64,000 bases of DNA from Salinarimonas rosea DSM 21201 (GTDB lineage: Bacteria; Pseudomonadota; Alphaproteobacteria; Rhizobiales; Beijerinckiaceae). Made by a program: the position numbers and the translations under genes. Positions 50,593 to 61,139 of the stretch are shown in pieces. Each line of letters begins with the position of its first letter. Position 1 is the first letter of the stretch. The stretch is from contig NZ_AUBC01000007.1 in NCBI RefSeq assembly GCF_000429045.1, forward strand, positions 1 to 64,000, in the 5' to 3' direction. The notes below the pieces were generated by a model. It saw nothing but the letters and a program-made list of their open reading frames with translations, made no database searches and had not been told where the DNA came from.

Positions 50593-52263
50593 TCATACCT
50601 CGACGACGAGGACGTGGCACGCGGGCTTTTTGCCCCACTGCCCGTTCACCGCGGAGCGCACGGCGCGGGCGACCGCGGTCTCGACGAAGTCGCTGTCGCG
50701 GCGCTTGCCCCGCGGCATGCCGTCGAGCGTGCGCCCGATCGCATCGGCGACGATGTCGATGATCTCCTCGCCGGCCTTGGTGAGGAGCGGCAGGCCCATC
50801 ACGTCGACCGCCGGATCGCCCTGGATCTCGCCACGGGCGTCGATGGCGATCGCCACGGTGACGATGCCCGACACCGCGAGCTTGCGCCGCTCCGGCAGGG
50901 CACGGTCGTCCTCGCCGATGACGATGTCGCCGTCCTTGTAGAGGCGCCCGGCCTTGATGTGGTCGACCACCTCCGGCTTGCCCGGCGCGAGGCGCACCAT
51001 GGCGCCGTCCCTGGCGACGACGGCGTGGGGCACGCCGCAGGAGCGGGCGAAGCGCGCGTGCTCGGCGATGTGCACCGCCTCGCCGTGCGCGGGAATCACG
51101 CAGGCGGGCTTGAGCCACTCGTACATCATCCGCATCTCGCCCCGGCGCGGGTGGCCGGAGACGTGGACGAGCCCGTCCGCGTCGGTGACGATGCCGATGC
51201 CCGCCTGCGCGAGCTGGTTCATGATCGAGCCGATGGCCTTCTCGTTGCCGGGGATCTGGCGCGAGGAGAACACGACCCGGTCGCCGGCGGCGAGCGCGAT
51301 CGCCGGGTGGTCGTCCCGGGCGATGCGTGCGAGCGCCGCGCGCGGCTCGCCCTGCGAGCCCGTCAGCAGCACGACCACCTTGTCGCGCGGGAGCCGGTCG
51401 TAGGCGTCGGCCGAGCGGAAGGGCTTGACGCCGTCCAGGTAGCCGAGCTCGCGCGCCACGTTGGCGACGCGCTCCATCGCCCGCCCCACCAGCACCACCT
51501 CGCGGCCGCACTCCTCGGCGGCGATCGCCACCGCGCGCAGGCGCGCGACGTTCGACGCGAAGGTGGTGACCGCGACGCGGTAGGGCGAGGCCTTGATCAC
51601 CTCGGCCAGCCCCTCGGCCACCTGCCGCTCGCTCGGGCTCACCCCCTCGCGCATGACGTTGGTGGAATCCGAGATCGCCGCGATCACGCCCTCGTCGCCG
51701 AGCCGGCGGAAGTCCGCCTCGTCGGTGATGTCGCCGGCGGTCGGCGTCGCATCGATCTTCCAGTCGCCGGTATGCACGACGAGGCCCGCCGGCGAGCGGA
51801 TGGCGAGCGCGTGCGACTCGGGGATCGAGTGCGCGACGGGGATATACTCGATCGAGAACGGCCCGGACTCGGTGCGCCGGCGCGGCTCCACCACGCGGAT
51901 GTCGATCTTCGGCGCGCCCGGCTCGCCGAGACGGCGCGCCTCGAGCAGGTTCGCGGCGAAGCGCGTCATGTAGACCGGCACCTTCAGGCGCGGCCACAGG
52001 TCGATGAGGGCGCCGATGTGGTCCTCGTGCGCGTGGGTGATGAAGATCGCGGCGAGCTGCTTCCTGCGCTGCTCGATCCAGGCGATGTCGGGCAGGACGA
52101 GATCGATGCCCGGCGCTTCCTCGCCGGCGAAGCTCAGCCCGCAATCCACCATGACGAATCGCTGCTCGCCCCGCGGCCCGTAGCCGTAGAGCGCGGCGTT
52201 CATGCCGATCTCGCCCAGCCCGCCCAGCGGCAGGAAGACGAGCTCGTTGTTCTGGTCAGCCAT
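50593..52263 (-). CDS. rnj: Ribonuclease J
   Basis: The 556-residue protein has the metallo-beta-lactamase site FITHAHEDHIGAL, the beta-CASP motifs (DSTNVMREG; VAVTTFASNVARLRA; HVSGHPRRGEMRMMYEWLKP) and the C-terminal domain with VGDVEGR-like strands. RNase J has 5'-3' exonuclease and endonuclease activity in mRNA turnover and 16S rRNA processing; it is typical of Rhizobiales and absent from enterics. It follows birA with a 9-bp gap. Confidence 0.93.
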   Translation of the reverse strand: MADQNNELVFLPLGGLGEIGMNAALYGYGPRGEQRFVMVDCGLSFAGEEAPGIDLVLPDIAWIEQRRKQLAAIFITHAHEDHIGALIDLWPRLKVPVYMTRFAANLLEARRLGEPGAPKIDIRVVEPRRRTESGPFSIEYIPVAHSIPESHALAIRSPAGLVVHTGDWKIDATPTAGDITDEADFRRLGDEGVIAAISDSTNVMREGVSPSERQVAEGLAEVIKASPYRVAVTTFASNVARLRAVAIAAEECGREVVLVGRAMERVANVARELGYLDGVKPFRSADAYDRLPRDKVVVLLTGSQGEPRAALARIARDDHPAIALAAGDRVVFSSRQIPGNEKAIGSIMNQLAQAGIGIVTDADGLVHVSGHPRRGEMRMMYEWLKPACVIPAHGEAVHIAEHARFARSCGVPHAVVARDGAMVRLAPGKPEVVDHIKAGRLYKDGDIVIGEDDRALPERRKLAVSGIVTVAIAIDARGEIQGDPAVDVMGLPLLTKAGEEIIDIVADAIGRTLDGMPRGKRRDSDFVETAVARAVRSAVNGQWGKKPACHVLVVEV

Positions 52264-52272
52264 GTGTCCGTG

Positions 52273-53091
52273 TCACCTTCGTCCTTCGTGTGGGTGCGAA
52301 TCCCGTCGTTCGCGCATGTCACGGGAGATGATCGTCATGTCGCCGGCCTCGATCGTCTCGATGCCGGCCTCGGTCTCCAGGAGGAGGCGGCCCTGGCCGT
52401 CGAGGCCGGCCACCCTCCCCTGCTTGAATCCATCGGCGACGCGCACGCGGGCGCCGCCCTCGCGGCCTGCGGCCTGCGTCAGCCACGCCTCGCGTAGACG
52501 CGCGAGCCGCACCTGCGGGTCCGCGCCCGCGAACGCCGTGAGCCGCTCGGCCAACGCGTCCGACAGCGCCAGGAACAGGCGCTCGCGCCCGATCCCCGGC
52601 GCGACGTCCGCGAGGCGCGCCACCGCGTAGGGCGCGTCCGCCGGCGCGGCGACCACGTTGACGCCGAAACCCATCACGAGGCCCGTCCGCCCGTCGGCGC
52701 GCGCCACCCCGTCGAGCAGGATCCCGGCGAGCTTGCCGCCGTCGAGCAGCAGGTCGTTCGGCCACTTCAGGGCGAAGCGGCCAGCGGCCCCCTCGGGCGC
52801 GACGGCGCGCACCGCGTCGAGGAGCGCGAGCCCGGCGAGGTAGCCGAGCTGTGGCGCCTCGCGCATCGGGCACGGCGCGACGAGCGCGACCGACGCGTAG
52901 AGGTTCCCCTCCGGCGACGCCCAGGTCCGCCCGAGCCGCCCACGCCCCGCCTCCTGGCGCGTGGCGACGATCCACAGCGGCCCCGACGCGCCGGCGCGCA
53001 GGGCCGCCGCGGCGTCGTCGTTCGTCGACCCCGTGACGGCGCGCACGTCGAGGGCGTATCCGAGCGCGCGAGCGTGCGGCGAGAGCTCCAC
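52273..53091 (-). CDS. birA: Biotin-[acetyl-CoA-carboxylase] ligase
   Basis: The 272-residue protein has the biotin ligase core without the N-terminal helix-turn-helix of E. coli BirA. The biotinyl-AMP region is ATRQEAGRGRLGRTWASPEGNLYAS, the active Lys motif FALKWPNDLLLDGGKLAGIL, and a C-terminal SH3-like domain. It attaches biotin to carboxylases; with no HTH it cannot repress biotin genes. The start is GTG, 4 bp after the nuoN stop. It is the conserved neighbour of nuoN in Rhizobiales. Confidence 0.9.
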   Translation of the reverse strand: MELSPHARALGYALDVRAVTGSTNDDAAAALRAGASGPLWIVATRQEAGRGRLGRTWASPEGNLYASVALVAPCPMREAPQLGYLAGLALLDAVRAVAPEGAAGRFALKWPNDLLLDGGKLAGILLDGVARADGRTGLVMGFGVNVVAAPADAPYAVARLADVAPGIGRERLFLALSDALAERLTAFAGADPQVRLARLREAWLTQAAGREGGARVRVADGFKQGRVAGLDGQGRLLLETEAGIETIEAGDMTIISRDMRERRDSHPHEGRR

Positions 53092-53095
53092 CCGC

Positions 53096-54559
53096 TCAGG
53101 ACAGCGATTGCGCGGCGATCAGCGCCGCCGCGAAGAGGGGCGCCGGCACGAGCCAGAAGATCAGGTTGAATACGCTCGACACGACCATGACCCCGCCGAG
53201 CGGCGCCGGCATCGGGTCGTAGGGCGCCACCGGCTCGTCGAAGTACATGACCTTGACGATGCGCAGGTAGTAGTACGCGCCCGGCACGCTGGCCACGACC
53301 GCGATCACGGCGAGGATCGCGAGCCCCGCCTCCACCGCGGCGAGGAAGACGTAGAGCTTGGCGAAGAAGCCCGCGAGCGGCGGGATGCCCGCGAGCGACA
53401 GCACCACGGCCGCGAGGCAGAAGGCGAGGCCGGGGTGGTTCTTGTAGACGCCGGCGAGGTCCGAGATGTCTTCCAGCACGACGCCGCCGCGGCGCATGCC
53501 CAGGATGCAGGCGAAGCCGCCGAGCGTCAGCACGAGGTAGATCGCCATGTAGATCAGGACGCCCTGCACGCCCGCCTCGGTTCCGGCGGCGAGGCCGACC
53601 AGCGCGAAGCCGACGTTGCCGATGGAGGAGTACGCCATCAGGCGCTTGAGGTTCGTCTGCCCGATCGCGGCGAAGGAGCCGAGGATCACCGAGGCCAGCG
53701 AGATGAAGATCACGATCTGGCGCCACTCGTCGACGATCGTCGGGAAGGCGTCCATGAACAGGCGCACCGCCAGCGCCATCGCCGCCATCTTCGGCGCGGA
53801 GGCGAAGAAGGCGGTGACCGGCGTCGGCGCGCCCTCGTAGACGTCCGGCGTCCACATGTGGAAGGGCACGGCCGAGATCTTGAAGGCCACGCCGGCGGCG
53901 ACGAAGACGAGGCCGAAGATCGCGCCCGTCGAGGCGCCGCCCGTGCCGAGCGCGAGCTGGATGCCCTCGAAGGACACCGTGCCGGTGAAGCCGTAGACGA
54001 GCGAGGCGCCGTAGAGCAGCAGCCCCGAGGAGAGGGCGCCCAGCACGAAGTACTTCAGCCCCGCCTCGGTGGAGCGCGCGTCGTCGCGGTGGATCGAGGC
54101 GATGACGTAGGCGGCCAGCGACTGCAGCTCGAGGCCCATGTAGAGCGCGATCAGGTCGCCCGCGGAGACCATCACCATCATGCCGATCGTGGCGAGCACG
54201 ATCAGGATCGGGTACTCGAACCGGTCGATCCCCAGCCTCCTGAAATGGTCGTGGGACATCATCAGGGCCACGATCGAGCCGATCAGCACGAGCACCTTGA
54301 AGAAGCGCGCGAAGGCGTCCGACACGAAGGCGCCGAAGAAGGTCGTCTGCGTCTCGGCCGGGGCGAGGAAGACCAGCGCCAGCGCCACCAGCATCAGCCC
54401 GATGGCGCCCGCCGAGACGAGCGCCGTCGAGCGCTCGCCGCGGATGGCGCCCACCAGGACGAGGACGAGCGCGCCCGCCGCCAGCACGATCTCCGGCAGG
54501 GCCGGGCCGAGCGCGGGGACGGGGAAGACGGGGAGCGGAACGGCCGATTCGGGCAGCAT
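53096..54559 (-). CDS. nuoN: NADH-quinone oxidoreductase subunit N
   Basis: The 487-residue protein has about 14 membrane helices of the Mrp-antiporter type. Conserved features are EIVLAAGALVLVLVGAIRG at the start, LYMGLELQSLAAYVI with its Glu and SSGLLLYGASLVYGFTGTVSF, where the transmembrane Lys/Glu pair of the proton channel lie. It forms one of the proton-pumping modules of complex I. It is the last nuo gene; birA follows. Confidence 0.95.
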   Translation of the reverse strand: MLPESAVPLPVFPVPALGPALPEIVLAAGALVLVLVGAIRGERSTALVSAGAIGLMLVALALVFLAPAETQTTFFGAFVSDAFARFFKVLVLIGSIVALMMSHDHFRRLGIDRFEYPILIVLATIGMMVMVSAGDLIALYMGLELQSLAAYVIASIHRDDARSTEAGLKYFVLGALSSGLLLYGASLVYGFTGTVSFEGIQLALGTGGASTGAIFGLVFVAAGVAFKISAVPFHMWTPDVYEGAPTPVTAFFASAPKMAAMALAVRLFMDAFPTIVDEWRQIVIFISLASVILGSFAAIGQTNLKRLMAYSSIGNVGFALVGLAAGTEAGVQGVLIYMAIYLVLTLGGFACILGMRRGGVVLEDISDLAGVYKNHPGLAFCLAAVVLSLAGIPPLAGFFAKLYVFLAAVEAGLAILAVIAVVASVPGAYYYLRIVKVMYFDEPVAPYDPMPAPLGGVMVVSSVFNLIFWLVPAPLFAAALIAAQSLS

Positions 54560-54568
54560 GTCAGGTCC

Positions 54569-56080
54569 TCACTGCGCGCCGGCGAGGGCGGTGGCCGCCC
54601 CCTCGAGCGCGGGCGCCGCGGCGCGCAGAACGGCTTCCGTCGGCGCCGCGAAGGCGTCGAGGATCGGCTGCGGCTGGACGCCGTAATAGATGACGAGCAG
54701 GACGAGCGGGGCGAGCATCACGATCTCGCGGCGCGTCAGGTCCGGCAGGACGGCGAGCGCCGGCTTCTCCAGCGGGCCGTTCATCACCCGCCAGTAGAGC
54801 CACAGCGCGTAGGCGGCCGAAAGGATGACGCCGAAGGCGGCGAAGAACGCGACCCAGAAGTTCGCCTGGAAGGCGCCCAACATGGTCAGGAACTCGCCGA
54901 CGAACCCGGACGTGCCGGGCAGGCCTACGTTCGCCATGGTCAGCGTCAGGAAGACGATGGCGTAGAGCGGCATGCGGCTCGTCAGGCCCCCGAAAGCGGA
55001 GATCTCGCGGGTGTGCATGCGGTCGTAGATCACGCCGACGCACAGGAACAGCGCCCCCGAGATGAGCCCGTGCGAGACCATCTGGAACATGGCGCCCTCG
55101 ATGCCCTGGGGGGTCATCGTGAACAGGCCCATCGTGACGAAGCCCATGTGCGCCACCGACGAGTAGGCGATGAGCTTCTTCATGTCCTCCTGCATCAGCG
55201 CGACCAGCGAGGTGTAGATGATCGCGATCACGGAGAGCGTGAACACGAGCGGCGCGAACTCCACCGACGCGTCCGGGAACATCGGCAGCGAGAAGCGCAC
55301 GAAGCCGTAGCCGCCCATCTTCAGGAGGATGCCGGCCAGGATCACCGAGCCCGCGGTCGGGGCCTCGACGTGCGCGTCCGGCAGCCAGGTGTGGACCGGC
55401 CACATCGGCATCTTCACCGCGAAGGAGGCGAAGAAGGCGAGCCACAGCCACCATTGCAGCGACGGGTCGAAGCCGAAGGCGAGGAGGCGCTCGATGTCGG
55501 AGGTGCCAGCGGTCCAGTACATCGCGATCATCGCGATGAGCATCAGGACGGAGCCGAGGAGCGTGTAGAGGAAGAACTTGAACGAGGCGTAGATGCGCCG
55601 CTTGCCGCCCCAGATGCCGATGATGAGGAACATCGGGATCAGGACCGCCTCGAAGAAGATGTAGAACAGGAACAGGTCGAGGGCCACGAAGACGCCGATC
55701 ATCAGCGTCTCGAGCACCAGGAAGGCGACCATGTACTCCTTCACCCGCGTCGTGATCGTCTCCCACGAGGCGAGGATGCAGAACGGCATCAGGAAGGCGG
55801 TGAGCAGCACGAACGGCATCGAGAAGCCGTCGACGCCGAGCTTGAAGGCGATCTCGGGCGAGATCCAGGCATGCGTCTCGACGAGCTGGAAGCCGGGCAC
55901 GCCGGTGTCGAAGCGCGCCCAGGCGACGAGCGCCAGCAGGAAGGTGACGATCGTCGTCGCCAGCGCCGCCCAGCGCACGTTGCCGATCGTCGCCTCGTCC
56001 TCGCCGCGCTGGACCAGGATGAAGGCCGCGCCGACGAGCGGGAGGACGAGGAGCCCGAAGAGTATGCCGAAGCCGAACAT
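54569..56080 (-). CDS. nuoM: NADH-quinone oxidoreductase subunit M
   Basis: The 503-residue protein has 14 predicted helices and the antiporter-like signatures [21 protein letters not shown] and [37 protein letters not shown], which holds the essential Lys and His/Glu residues. It is a proton-pumping subunit of complex I. The start ATG overlaps the nuoL stop by 1 bp (TGATG); the upstream open frame is not conserved. Confidence 0.95.
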   Translation of the reverse strand: MFGFGILFGLLVLPLVGAAFILVQRGEDEATIGNVRWAALATTIVTFLLALVAWARFDTGVPGFQLVETHAWISPEIAFKLGVDGFSMPFVLLTAFLMPFCILASWETITTRVKEYMVAFLVLETLMIGVFVALDLFLFYIFFEAVLIPMFLIIGIWGGKRRIYASFKFFLYTLLGSVLMLIAMIAMYWTAGTSDIERLLAFGFDPSLQWWLWLAFFASFAVKMPMWPVHTWLPDAHVEAPTAGSVILAGILLKMGGYGFVRFSLPMFPDASVEFAPLVFTLSVIAIIYTSLVALMQEDMKKLIAYSSVAHMGFVTMGLFTMTPQGIEGAMFQMVSHGLISGALFLCVGVIYDRMHTREISAFGGLTSRMPLYAIVFLTLTMANVGLPGTSGFVGEFLTMLGAFQANFWVAFFAAFGVILSAAYALWLYWRVMNGPLEKPALAVLPDLTRREIVMLAPLVLLVIYYGVQPQPILDAFAAPTEAVLRAAAPALEGAATALAGAQ

Positions 56081-58137
56081 CAACGGGCTCCCGTGACGAG
56101 GTACCAGGTGACCAGCGCCGCGACGCCGATCATCATGACGAAGGCATAGTGGTAGACGTACCCGGTCTGCAGCCTCACGACCCAGGAGGTCGCGTCGAGC
56201 ACGCGGGCGGAGACGCCGTCCGGCCCGAGCCCGTCGATGATCTTGCCGTCGCCCGTGCGCCACAGGAAGCGGCCCAGGCGCTTGGCGGGACGCACGAAGA
56301 TCAGGTCGTAGAGCTCGTCGATGTACCACTTGTTGAGCAGGAAGCGGTAGATCACCGGGTGGCGCGCGGCCAGGCGCGCCGGCACGGCCTTGTCGCGCAC
56401 GTACATCCAGAACGCGAGCGCGAAGCCGATCACCATCGCCACGAAGGGCGACCACACGACCCAGGCGGGGACGTAGTGGAAGTCCTCCATGATCGTGTTG
56501 CCCTCACGGGTGTAGATCGCACCTTCCCAGAAGTGGCTCCAGTCGTGGCCGACGAAGCTCTCCTTGAACAGGAAGCCCGCGGCGAGCGCGCCGACCGCGA
56601 GGATGCCGAGGGGGATCGTCATCACGAGCGGGCTCTCGTGCGGCTGATGCGCATGGCCGTGATGCTCGTGCGGCGCGGCGGTCGCGGGCTCGAGATCCTG
56701 GTCGTGCGCCCCGTGCGCCACGCCCTCGTGGTCGTCGTGCCCGCCCGACGCGTGGACCGCATCGCCGTGCCCGGCCCAGCGCGGCGCGCCGGTGAAGGCC
56801 ATGAAGAACAGCCGCCAGGAATAGAAGGAGGTGAACAGCGCCGCGATCACGGTCGCCACGAAGGCGACGTCACCCGCCGTCGTCGGCGAGGCGTAGGCCG
56901 CCTCGATCACCGCGTCCTTCGAGTAGTAGCCCGCCGTGAACGGGAAGCCGGTCAGCGCCAGCGTCCCGATCGCCATCATCGCGGCGGTGAACGGGATGTG
57001 GCGGCGAAGCCCGCCCATGTTGCGCAGGTCCTGCTCGTGGTGCAGCGCGTGGATGACGGAGCCCGCGCCCAGGAAGAGCAGCGCCTTGAAGAAGGCGTGC
57101 GTGAACAGGTGGAAGATGCCCACCCCGTAGGCGCCGACGCCGAGCGCGACGAACATGTAGCCGAGCTGCGAGCAGGTCGAGTAGGCGATCACGCGCTTGA
57201 TGTCGTTCTGCACGAGGCCGACGGTGGCCGCGAAGAACGCGGTCAGCGCGCCGATGTAGGTGACGACCGTGAGCGCGGTGGGCGTGAACTCGTAGAGCGG
57301 CGACATGCGCGCCACCAGGAACACGCCGGCCGTCACCATGGTGGCGGCGTGGATCAGCGCGGAGACCGGGGTCGGGCCCTCCATCGCGTCCGGCAGCCAG
57401 GTGTGCAGCAGGAACTGCGCCGACTTGCCCATCGCGCCCATGAACAGCAGCAGCGCCGCGAGCTCGAGCGCGCCGACGTTCGACAGGCCGAGCAGCACCG
57501 GCCCCTCCCCGCCCTCGGCATAGGCCGGGATCTGGGCGAAGATCTCCTCGAACTGCACCGAGCCGAACAGGAAGAACACGGCGAAGATGCCGAGCGCAAA
57601 GCCGAAGTCGCCGACGCGGTTGACCACGAAGGCCTTGATCGCGGCGGCGTTGGCGGAGGGCTTCTGGTACCAGAAGCCAATCAGCAGGTAGGAGGCGAGG
57701 CCCACGCCCTCCCAGCCGAAGAACATCTGGACGAGGTTGTCCGACGTCACCAGCATCAGCATGGCGAAGGTGAACAGCGACAGGTAGGCGAAGAACCGCG
57801 GCCGCGACGGGTCCTCGTGCATGTAGCCGATCGAGTAGAGGTGCACGAGCGCCGAGACGGTGTTGACGACGACGAGCATCACCACGGTCAGCGTGTCGAT
57901 GCGGAACGCCCAATCGACCGCGAGCCCGCCCGACACCATCCAGGTCGCCACCTGGACGCGGAAGACGTCCGGCCCCTCGCCCATCGCCACGTCGAAGAAG
58001 GCGACCCAGGACAGGGCCGCCGAGACGACGAGGAGCGCGGTCGTGACGATCTCGCTCGGGCGCGCGCCGATGAAGCGGCCGAAGATACCGGCGACGAGGA
58101 AGCCGACGAGCGGCAGGAAGACGATCGCTTGGTACAT
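56080..58137 (-). CDS. nuoL: NADH-quinone oxidoreductase subunit L
   Basis: The 685-residue protein is the largest antiporter-like subunit. It has [75 protein letters not shown] and, at the C-terminus, the long lateral helix that clamps NuoM and NuoN. A His-rich cytoplasmic or periplasmic loop ([28 protein letters not shown]) at about residues 465-500 is unusually rich in His. nuoK lies 11 bp upstream. Confidence 0.96.
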   Translation of the reverse strand: MYQAIVFLPLVGFLVAGIFGRFIGARPSEIVTTALLVVSAALSWVAFFDVAMGEGPDVFRVQVATWMVSGGLAVDWAFRIDTLTVVMLVVVNTVSALVHLYSIGYMHEDPSRPRFFAYLSLFTFAMLMLVTSDNLVQMFFGWEGVGLASYLLIGFWYQKPSANAAAIKAFVVNRVGDFGFALGIFAVFFLFGSVQFEEIFAQIPAYAEGGEGPVLLGLSNVGALELAALLLFMGAMGKSAQFLLHTWLPDAMEGPTPVSALIHAATMVTAGVFLVARMSPLYEFTPTALTVVTYIGALTAFFAATVGLVQNDIKRVIAYSTCSQLGYMFVALGVGAYGVGIFHLFTHAFFKALLFLGAGSVIHALHHEQDLRNMGGLRRHIPFTAAMMAIGTLALTGFPFTAGYYSKDAVIEAAYASPTTAGDVAFVATVIAALFTSFYSWRLFFMAFTGAPRWAGHGDAVHASGGHDDHEGVAHGAHDQDLEPATAAPHEHHGHAHQPHESPLVMTIPLGILAVGALAAGFLFKESFVGHDWSHFWEGAIYTREGNTIMEDFHYVPAWVVWSPFVAMVIGFALAFWMYVRDKAVPARLAARHPVIYRFLLNKWYIDELYDLIFVRPAKRLGRFLWRTGDGKIIDGLGPDGVSARVLDATSWVVRLQTGYVYHYAFVMMIGVAALVTWYLVTGAR

Positions 58138-58147
58138 GGCGCGGCCT

Positions 58148-58453
58148 TCAGCCCTTCATCGTGTTGATGTCTTCCACCGCGATGGTGCCGCGGTTGCGGA
58201 AGAAGATGACCAGGATCGCGAGGCCGATCGCCGCCTCCGCCGCCGCGACCGTCAGCACGAACAGCGCGAAGACCTGCCCGACGATGTCGTTGAGGAAGGC
58301 CGAGAAGGCGACGAGGTTGATGTTCACCGCGAGCAGGATCAGCTCGATCGACATCAGGATGACGATCACGTTGCGCCGGTTGAGGAAGATGCCGACCACG
58401 CCGAGCGTGAACAGGATCGCGGCGACGGTGAGGAAGTGGGTCAGGCCGATCAT
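58148..58453 (-). CDS. nuoK: NADH-quinone oxidoreductase subunit K
   Basis: The 101-residue protein has three membrane helices and the conserved membrane Glu residues in [18 protein letters not shown] and [20 protein letters not shown]. It couples the quinone-site change to the antiporter modules. Full usual length. nuoJ ends 12 bp upstream. Confidence 0.96.
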   Translation of the reverse strand: MIGLTHFLTVAAILFTLGVVGIFLNRRNVIVILMSIELILLAVNINLVAFSAFLNDIVGQVFALFVLTVAAAEAAIGLAILVIFFRNRGTIAVEDINTMKG

Positions 58454-58465
58454 CGCGCGTCCTCC

Positions 58466-59155
<690 letters not shown>

Positions 59156-59314
59156 GCTCGCTCGCTCGAAGCCCGTCGAGCCGGTCCGCGGGCGAGGTTG
59201 GCGCCGGCGCGTCGCGGGAGGCTCTGGAGGAAGCCGCCCGGGGGTCCGGGCGGCTCGTCTATAGACCCGGTATCCGAGGCGCACAACCCGATGCGCCCGC
59301 GTCCGGCTTCGTCC

Positions 59315-59803
59315 TTAGCGGTAAGGCGCGTCGAGCGCGATGTTCTTCGCGATCGCCCGCTCGTAACGCTCGCCGTTCTCGAGCAGCTTCTGCTTGTCGT
59401 AGAGCAGCTCCTCGCGCGTCTCCACGGAGAACTCCATGCCGGGACCCTCGACGATGGCGTCGACGGGGCAGGCCTCGGCGCAGAATCCGCAGTAGATGCA
59501 CTTCACCATATCGATGTCGTAGCGCGTCGTGCGGCGCGTGCCGTCGTTGCGCCGCGGCCCCGCCTCGATGGTGATCGCCTGGGCCGGGCACACCGCCTCG
59601 CACAGCTTGCAGGCGATGCAGCGCTCCTCGCCGTTGGGATAGCGGCGCAGGGCGTGCTCGCCGCGGAACCGGGGCGAGCGCGGGTTCATCTCGAAGGGGT
59701 AGTTCAGCGTCGCCTTGGGCTTGAAGAAGTAGCGCAGCGACAGCACGAAGGCGGCCGCGAACTCCTTCAGGAACAGGGACTTGGCGCTCTGGTCGAGCTT
59801 CAT
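59315..59803 (-). CDS. nuoI: NADH-quinone oxidoreductase subunit I
   Basis: The 162-residue protein carries two 4Fe-4S binding motifs, [16 protein letters not shown] and [16 protein letters not shown], for clusters N6a and N6b, between the peripheral arm and the quinone site. The N-terminal helix region [20 protein letters not shown] anchors it to the membrane. Length matches other alphaproteobacteria. A 159-bp gap separates it from nuoJ, with no clear signal. Confidence 0.96.
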   Translation of the reverse strand: MKLDQSAKSLFLKEFAAAFVLSLRYFFKPKATLNYPFEMNPRSPRFRGEHALRRYPNGEERCIACKLCEAVCPAQAITIEAGPRRNDGTRRTTRYDIDMVKCIYCGFCAEACPVDAIVEGPGMEFSVETREELLYDKQKLLENGERYERAIAKNIALDAPYR

Positions 59804-59843
59804 GGCGAAACCTCCTCCGGAAGGTTCTCGTACGTCTCGCGTC

Positions 59844-60089
59844 TCAGCCGCCGAGCGCGCGCCCGGCGAAATAGCCGACGATGGGGAAGGCCACCACGGT
59901 CGCGGCGAGGAGCAGCACGCGCAACAGCTTGATGCGCCGCTCGAAATCCGCCTTGTCCGCCGCCGTCTCGCTGTCGTCGAGACGGCGCAGCCGGCCTTCC
60001 ACCACGCCGGCGACGATCCTGTAGTCCACCCAGCCGATGACGAGGCCGATGAAGGCCCCGATCAGGCCGGCGGGTGAGAGCCAGTCCAT
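59844..60089 (-). CDS. Small two-helix membrane protein within nuo operon
   Basis: The 81-residue product is not recognised. It has two hydrophobic segments (residues 6-28, [22 protein letters not shown], and 55-75, [19 protein letters not shown]) separated by a charged, probably cytoplasmic helix ([20 protein letters not shown]). It lies between nuoH and nuoI with 5-bp and 40-bp gaps on the coding strand, so it is surely co-transcribed with complex I. A role in complex I assembly or as an accessory subunit is a guess. Confidence 0.72.
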   Translation of the reverse strand: MDWLSPAGLIGAFIGLVIGWVDYRIVAGVVEGRLRRLDDSETAADKADFERRIKLLRVLLLAATVVAFPIVGYFAGRALGG

Positions 60090-60094
60090 CGTCC

Positions 60095-61123
60095 TCAGGC
60101 CCCGACCCCGGGGGCGAGCCCGGTGAGCTTGAGCACGAAAGCCACGATCACCACGGCCGCCAGCGACAGGGGCAGGAACACCTTCCAGCCCAGCCGCATC
60201 AGCTGGTCGTAGCGGTAGCGCGGCACGAACGCCTTCACCATCGCGAAGATGAAGAAGACGAGCGACATCTTGAGGACGAACCAGACGATCCCCGGCACCC
60301 AGGTGAAGGGCGCGATCGGGAACGGCGGCAGCCAGCCGCCGAAGAACATGATCGTCATCAAGGCGCACATGGTCATGATGGCCACGTACTCGCCCAGCAT
60401 GAACAGCAGGTAGGGGGTGGAGGAGTACTCCACCATGAACCCGGCCACGAGCTCCGATTCCGCCTCCGGCAGGTCGAAGGGCGGGCGGTTCGTCTCCGCC
60501 AGCGCCGAGATCAGGAAGATCACGAACATCGGGAACAGCCACAGCCAATACCAGCCGAAGATGCCCCATTCCGAGTTCTGCGATTCGACGATCGCGGTCA
60601 GGTTCAGCGAGCCGACGCAGAGCAGCACCGTGATGATCACGAAGCCGATCGAGACCTCGTAGGAGATCATCTGCGCCGCCGAGCGCAGGGCGCCGAGGAA
60701 GGCGTATTTCGAGTTCGAGGCCCAGCCCGCCATGATCACGCCGTAGACCTGCAGCGAGGACACGGCGAAGACGAACAGGATGCCGACGTTGAGGTCCGCG
60801 ATCACCCAGCCCGCGTCGACCGGGATCACCGCCCAGGCGGTGAGCGCCAGGAAGACGAGCACGAGCGGGGCGAGCAGGAACAGGCCCTTGTTCGCCGAGG
60901 CCGGGATCACCGGCTCCTTCAGCACGAACTTGAGCAGGTCCGCGAAGCTCTGCAGGAGCCCCCACGGCCCGACCACGTTCGGCCCGCGGCGCAGCTGCAC
61001 CGCCGCCCAGATCTTGCGGTCGGCGTAGAGGATGTAGGCGATGTAGATCATCAGCACCGACATCAGCGTGAGGCTGGCCAGCGCGATGAGCGCGACGTCG
61101 AGGGAGGCTTCCCAGAAGGTCAT
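60095..61123 (-). CDS. nuoH: NADH-quinone oxidoreductase subunit H
   Basis: The 342-residue protein has about eight helices and the NuoH signatures [28 protein letters not shown] and [27 protein letters not shown], the latter forming the quinone-binding E-channel with its Glu residues. It joins the peripheral and membrane arms. It starts 17 bp after nuoG ends. Confidence 0.96.
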   Translation of the reverse strand: MTFWEASLDVALIALASLTLMSVLMIYIAYILYADRKIWAAVQLRRGPNVVGPWGLLQSFADLLKFVLKEPVIPASANKGLFLLAPLVLVFLALTAWAVIPVDAGWVIADLNVGILFVFAVSSLQVYGVIMAGWASNSKYAFLGALRSAAQMISYEVSIGFVIITVLLCVGSLNLTAIVESQNSEWGIFGWYWLWLFPMFVIFLISALAETNRPPFDLPEAESELVAGFMVEYSSTPYLLFMLGEYVAIMTMCALMTIMFFGGWLPPFPIAPFTWVPGIVWFVLKMSLVFFIFAMVKAFVPRYRYDQLMRLGWKVFLPLSLAAVVIVAFVLKLTGLAPGVGA

Positions 61124-61139
61124 CGTATCCGTCCCGTCC

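Noticed and set aside
52961-56149. Long plus-strand open frame opposite birA and nuoN-nuoM
   Set aside because: Rich in His, Arg, Glu and Asp with no domain; it is the antisense reading of well-supported genes.
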